NCBI RefSeq assembly: GCF_022170785.1
Contig: NZ_CP081870.1
Span: forward strand, 2,282,001-2,346,000
Source: Rossellomorea marisflavi
Lineage (GTDB): Bacteria > Bacillota > Bacilli > Bacillales > Bacillaceae_B
Length of the DNA: 64,000 bases
Direction of reading: 5' to 3'
Shown here one piece after another: positions 60,520 through 64,000 of the stretch. The notes under the pieces were generated by a model. The model was not told the DNA's origin and ran no database searches. It saw only the letters and a program-made list of their open reading frames with translations. A program made the position numbers and the translations under genes. The first letter of the stretch is position 1; each line of letters starts with the position of its first letter.

Positions 60520-61074
60520 ATGTCAATTCGATATGCATTGCTCGGTTTATTGGCCAAGCAACCTCAGACGGGCTATGACCTGTTCCATACATTCAAAACA
60601 CAGCAAATCTACTATTGGAGCTCTACCCACTCCCAGGTTTACAAGGAACTCGGGAAGATGGAAGAAGAACATCTGACCACTCATAATATCGTCTATCAGG
60701 AAGGCAGCCCCAATAAGAAGGTATACACGATTACCCCTGATGGAGAACGCCACCTGATCGAATGGATGATCCATACCAAGAGCAAACCAGCCAAGATCAA
60801 GGATGAGTTCCTGATCAAGACTTCTGCCTTTCACGTTATTTCAAAAGAAGAAGCCATCTCTCTCCTTCATCGGATGAAGGCGCACAACGAAATGGTGGTC
60901 ACCGGGACCGGGCAGTGGAAGGAACAGACGTTTCAAGGCAAAAAACCCGGGTATGATCTGGTTGGAGAATATTTGACGGCGGAGTATGGAATCAGGTACG
61001 CGCAAATGTATGTCGATTGGTGTGACTGGGCGATCAAGGAGATTCAATCTCTTCCTGAAAATACGGAATCTTGA
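60520..61074 (+). CDS. PadR-family transcriptional regulator
   Basis: The 184-residue protein has the PadR winged helix (YALLGLLAKQPQTGYDLFHT, YKELGKMEEEHLT, and the wing around VYTITPDGERHL). It ends in the helical Vir_act_alpha_C dimerisation region (EAISLLHRMKAH to YVDWCDWAIKEI). Such repressors respond to small aromatic or cationic ligands. AAGGAG precedes the ATG. The msrA gene starts 28 nt after its stop, so the two probably form an operon. Confidence 0.92.
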   Translation: MSIRYALLGLLAKQPQTGYDLFHTFKTQQIYYWSSTHSQVYKELGKMEEEHLTTHNIVYQEGSPNKKVYTITPDGERHLIEWMIHTKSKPAKIKDEFLIKTSAFHVISKEEAISLLHRMKAHNEMVVTGTGQWKEQTFQGKKPGYDLVGEYLTAEYGIRYAQMYVDWCDWAIKEIQSLPENTES

Positions 61075-61102
61075 CAACTACTATGAATTGGAGGACGAAT
61101 TG

Positions 61103-61633
61103 ATGGGTGCACATACACATTTGGCAACATTCGCAGGAGGATGCTTCTGGTGCATGGTGAAGCCTTTTGATGAGCTTCCGGGTATACACGGAATCGTTTC
61201 CGGCTACACGGGGGGGCACGTCAAGGACCCGGCTTACAAAGAAGTGAAGGAAGGAAACAGCGGTCACTATGAAGCGGTTCAGATCACATATGATCCCGAC
61301 CTCTTCCCATACGAACGGCTGCTGGAGTTATATTGGCCACAAATCGATCCAACGGATGATGGCGGTCAATTCCAGGACCGTGGTGACCAATACCGCACGG
61401 CCATCTTTTATCATGATGAAGATCAGCGGATTGCAGCAGAAGCCACAAAAAAAGAGATCGAAGAAAGCGGCCGGTTTAAAAAACCCATCGTGACGGCGAT
61501 TCTCCCTGCTTCCACTTTTTATCCTGCTGAAGATTATCACCAGGACTTCTATAAAACAAATCCCGATGAATACAAGGAAGACCGAGCCAAGTCCGGAAGG
61601 GACGAATTCATCGAGGAAAACTGGAAAGAATGA
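61103..61633 (+). CDS. msrA: Peptide methionine sulfoxide reductase A
   Basis: The 176-residue enzyme reduces methionine-S-sulfoxide in proteins. The catalytic cysteine lies in FAGGCFWCM near residues 13-17. The other family segments VVSGYTGG-like (here IVSGYTGGHVKDPAY), GHYEAVQITYDP and AEDYHQDFY are present. The start has GGAGG upstream. No MsrB domain or gene is adjacent. Confidence 0.95.
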   Translation: MGAHTHLATFAGGCFWCMVKPFDELPGIHGIVSGYTGGHVKDPAYKEVKEGNSGHYEAVQITYDPDLFPYERLLELYWPQIDPTDDGGQFQDRGDQYRTAIFYHDEDQRIAAEATKKEIEESGRFKKPIVTAILPASTFYPAEDYHQDFYKTNPDEYKEDRAKSGRDEFIEENWKE

Positions 61634-61638
61634 TCACA

Positions 61639-61678
61639 AAAATGCCGCGTGGGTGTAAACATCCACGCGGCATTTTAT
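61639..61678. terminator. Bidirectional terminator between msrA and the carotenoid gene
   Basis: AAAATGCCGCGTGG is perfectly inverted as CCACGCGGCATTTT around a ten-base loop, giving U-rich sides on both strands of this convergent junction. Confidence 0.85.
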
Positions 61679-63183
61679 TATCCAGTGGCTCTTCCGGCTT
61701 TCGCTTGTTCCTCGAGGATCAGCTCTGCTGTCAGTTGTCCTGACAATGAAACCATCGGGACCCCTCCACCTGGATGGGTCGATCCCCCCACAAAATATAC
61801 ATTGGACAAGATCCGGCTTTTATTCGGAACCTTGAAGCCTCCATTTAATTTTCGATCCGTCACCGTTCCATAGATCGAACCGCCATTCGACCCGTAAAGC
61901 TTCTGAATATCATTCGGTGTAAAGGTGTATTCAAACTCGATATGCTCCCTGAGCCCTTCTACACCCATGCGCTCCAGCTTGTTCAGGATCACTTCCCTGT
62001 ATGCTTCTTCATGCCGGCTCCAGTCTTCTCCTTTTTTCAATGGAGGTACATGTGTGAGGATGAATAGATTCTCTTTTCCCACAGGTGCCTGAGAAGGATC
62101 TGTTTTTGAGGAAATCCCGATATAGACCGTAGGATCATCCGCCATTTTCTTTTCTTCAAAGATCTGATGAAATTCTTTCTTCGGGTCTTCACTGAAGAAG
62201 AAGTTATGATGAGAGAGATGGTCATACGTCTTGTCTACGCCAAGGAGCATCACTAGGCCGGATACGGATGGTGCATACTTGCTCAGCTCCTCCACTTCCG
62301 TTTTCGCTTCAGGCAGCTCACCGAGAAGTGACTGATAGGCTGGGATCGCCTCGAGATTGGATATGACGAGATCTGCAGGAATCACCTCACCAAGCTTCGT
62401 TCGTACACCCTCTGCGCGGCTACCCGTCGTCACGATATCCTCCACCTCACAACGAAGCCTCACATCGACACCAAGCTCACCGAGGAGTTTCTCCATCGCT
62501 TCTGCGATTTTATACATTCCGCCTTTGACGTAATGAACACCGATCCCCAGTTGAACGTGAGTCAATTGGGACATGATCGCAGGGGATTGATACGGAGATG
62601 ACCCTACATACATGATCAAGAAATTAAACAGCTGCCTCAGGTGTTTATCCTTGATGAACTTGCGGGTGGCGGCATCCATCGACTTCATGGGATCCATCTC
62701 GAGAAGTTCCTTCACCCCGTGCATCATCCGCAGATCCTGAAGACCACTGATGCTTTTTTTGTAGAAGCTTTTCATCGTCAACTCATACATCTTACTGCCA
62801 TAGGAGAGGTATTGAAACAGCTGCTCGGCATCATCAGGGGACTGCTTTTTGATCTCAGCAAGCAGGGTGGGCAGATCCGCTGACAAATCGATGACCTTCC
62901 CATCTTCAAAAAATGTCCTCCAGCCCGGATCGACCCTGACGATTTCAATATAATCATGCACATCACGATCCGCATGGGCAAACACCTTTTCCAAGACCCA
63001 CGGCATGGTGAGGATCGATGGACCCGTGTCAAAGGTGAATCCTTTCCCATTCCGCTGGTTAAGTTTCCCACCAAGTCTTTCCCCTTTCTCCAAGATGGTC
63101 ACCGCATGTCCTTCCGCCGCCAATCTGATGGCCGCAGACATCCCTGCAATGCCTCCACCGACAATGACTACTTTCCTCTTCAT
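61678..63183 (-). CDS. crtP: 4,4'-diaponeurosporene oxidase-like carotenoid enzyme (CrtP/CrtNb)
   Basis: The 501-residue flavoprotein of the phytoene desaturase family has the FAD motif GGGIAG at residues 9-14, DTGPSILTMPWVLEKVF near 52 and the C-terminal FVGGSTHPGGGVPMVSLSGQ. Segments such as YVGSSPYQSPAIMS, HHNFFFSED and DDPTVYIGISSKTDPSQAP resemble S. aureus CrtP more than CrtN. CrtP oxidises the terminal methyl of C30 carotenoids toward staphyloxanthin-like pigments. A glycosyltransferase gene of the same pathway starts divergently 137 nt away. Distinction from a CrtN desaturase is likely but not certain. Confidence 0.85.
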   Translation of the reverse strand: MKRKVVIVGGGIAGMSAAIRLAAEGHAVTILEKGERLGGKLNQRNGKGFTFDTGPSILTMPWVLEKVFAHADRDVHDYIEIVRVDPGWRTFFEDGKVIDLSADLPTLLAEIKKQSPDDAEQLFQYLSYGSKMYELTMKSFYKKSISGLQDLRMMHGVKELLEMDPMKSMDAATRKFIKDKHLRQLFNFLIMYVGSSPYQSPAIMSQLTHVQLGIGVHYVKGGMYKIAEAMEKLLGELGVDVRLRCEVEDIVTTGSRAEGVRTKLGEVIPADLVISNLEAIPAYQSLLGELPEAKTEVEELSKYAPSVSGLVMLLGVDKTYDHLSHHNFFFSEDPKKEFHQIFEEKKMADDPTVYIGISSKTDPSQAPVGKENLFILTHVPPLKKGEDWSRHEEAYREVILNKLERMGVEGLREHIEFEYTFTPNDIQKLYGSNGGSIYGTVTDRKLNGGFKVPNKSRILSNVYFVGGSTHPGGGVPMVSLSGQLTAELILEEQAKAGRATG

Positions 63184-63319
63184 ACTTCTTCCTCCTTCAA
63201 TATCAGGTTTATCCGCTATCCATTCTAGCCAGTTTTCACAGAATTTAATCGACTAAAGGTATGGAGACGAGCGTTCATGACTAAAATGGCAGTAAAAATG
63301 ACTGATAGAGGTGTATCAA

Positions 63320-64000
63320 ATGATACTTTGGATCACTGCCATTCTTCTGACGTTCGTCTTATTCCCAAAGGTTCACCGATTGAAGAAGGACATCCATGTC
63401 CAAAAAGCATTTCTTGTGAAAAAATGTTCTGTCATCATACCTGCACGGAACGAGGAACTCACCATAAGCAGGCTTCTTGAAAGCCTCTCGACACAGCTGG
63501 CCACCCCCTTAGAAGTGATCGTCGTGAATGATGGATCAACGGATAGGACGAAAGAGGTGGCAAGTTCTTATGGGGTACAGATCGTAGATGCACCCCCTCC
63601 ACCTGAAGGGTGGGCAGGTAAAACGTGGGCGTGTTGGAACGGGACAAAGGTCGCGCGTGGAGATACCCTGATATTTTTGGATAGCGATACATGGCTCGGG
63701 AGTTCGGGACTTCTCAAAGTTTGTGAGGCATATGAAGAACAACATTCCTCCGGCATCCTCACGATCCAGCCTTATCACGTGATGAAGCACAGTTATGAAC
63801 CGTTCTCCCTTTTCTTCCAGCTCATCATCATGGCCTCTGTTCATTTTCTGGGCAGGGCTCGTGGGGGCTACGGTCAGTGCATGATCTGTTCAAGGGAAAG
63901 CTATGAACGACTAGGTGGTCATGAAGCCATGCGACAGGAGGTGGTCGAGCATTACACGTTCGCCAAGAAGGCTTCAGGAAGCGGAGAGAGGGTACGTGCG
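63320..64000 (+). CDS. crtQ: Family 2 glycosyltransferase, CrtQ-like, cut by the window edge
   Basis: The first 227 codons are present and run off the right end. The protein opens with a hydrophobic anchor (MILWITAILLTFVLFP). A GT-A domain follows: CSVIIPARNEELTISRLLES, VIVVNDGSTDRT, GWAGKTWACWNG, and the DxD motif LIFLDSDTWL near residue 118. A hydrophobic stretch around LFFQLIIMASVHFLG and the GGYGQCMICSRESY acceptor region come next. This matches CrtQ-type 4,4'-diaponeurosporenoate glycosyltransferases. The ATG has AGAGGTG upstream. Confidence 0.82.
   Translation, partial: MILWITAILLTFVLFPKVHRLKKDIHVQKAFLVKKCSVIIPARNEELTISRLLESLSTQLATPLEVIVVNDGSTDRTKEVASSYGVQIVDAPPPPEGWAGKTWACWNGTKVARGDTLIFLDSDTWLGSSGLLKVCEAYEEQHSSGILTIQPYHVMKHSYEPFSLFFQLIIMASVHFLGRARGGYGQCMICSRESYERLGGHEAMRQEVVEHYTFAKKASGSGERVRA

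Overview
This window is an ordinary chromosomal segment of an endospore-forming member of the Bacillaceae. The evidence is a GerA-type germination operon, B. subtilis-like gene orders (thi, cys, desKR, btu), S-box, T-box, TPP and cobalamin riboswitches on Gram-positive-type leaders, AGGAGG ribosome binding sites and several TTG/GTG starts. A 4,4'-diaponeurosporene oxidase-like gene beside a CrtQ-like glycosyltransferase suggests a pigmented organism making C30 carotenoids, such as a marine Bacillus of the Rossellomorea type. That assignment is inference. No rRNA, tRNA, CRISPR array, prophage or intact insertion sequence was seen.

Layout. 1-5.9 kb (minus): a SAM-riboswitch-controlled sulfate assimilation operon (yezD, cysH, sulfate permease, sat, cysC, sulfite reductase, DUF3906, sumT running off the left edge). 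6.1-7.0 kb: an SDR reductase with a FadR-like operator. 7.1-8.7 kb: ilvA behind an isoleucine-type T-box. 8.8-14.3 kb: the TPP-riboswitch thiamin operon tenA-tenI-thiO-thiS-thiG-thiF-thiD. 14.7-16.7 kb: a ribbon-helix-helix-like gene followed by desK-desR, without a desaturase. 16.8-34.1 kb: housekeeping and small genes on both strands, including exoA, a duplicated P-loop ATPase, an E. coli-type speD, a CAP protein, a DsbA/FrnE-like oxidoreductase, a Suv3-like RNA helicase, ppiB and ykwC. A standalone structured RNA with its own promoter and terminator lies at about 31.0-31.2 kb.

34.1-36.3 kb: a two-component system. 36.3-37.8 kb: a gene desert with four decayed repeat copies and a broken small gene. 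37.8-40.1 kb: a YpuA-like protein and an M24 peptidase-family protein. 40.3-43.1 kb: an NprR-like RRNPP receptor followed directly by an unlisted 38-residue exported propeptide gene and an M29 aminopeptidase; this is the best candidate for an undescribed system here. 43.4-47.3 kb: single genes. 47.3-50.6 kb: proC-proB-proA. 51.0-54.7 kb: a gerB-gerA-gerC germinant receptor operon. 54.9-55.9 kb: an LCP ligase. 56.1-60.4 kb: the cobalamin-riboswitch btuFCD operon, whose ATPase is fused to CbiZ. 60.5-61.6 kb: padR-msrA. 61.7-64.0 kb: divergent carotenoid genes.

A family of dispersed repeats (cores at 14.4, 24.2, 36.6, 36.8, 37.1, 37.3 and 43.3 kb) runs through the intergenic regions. The two complete copies have matching inverted ends and a hairpin conserved in shape but not in sequence. 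Three of the nutrient pathways (sulfur, thiamin, isoleucine) and B12 uptake are controlled by 5' leader RNAs visible in the sequence.
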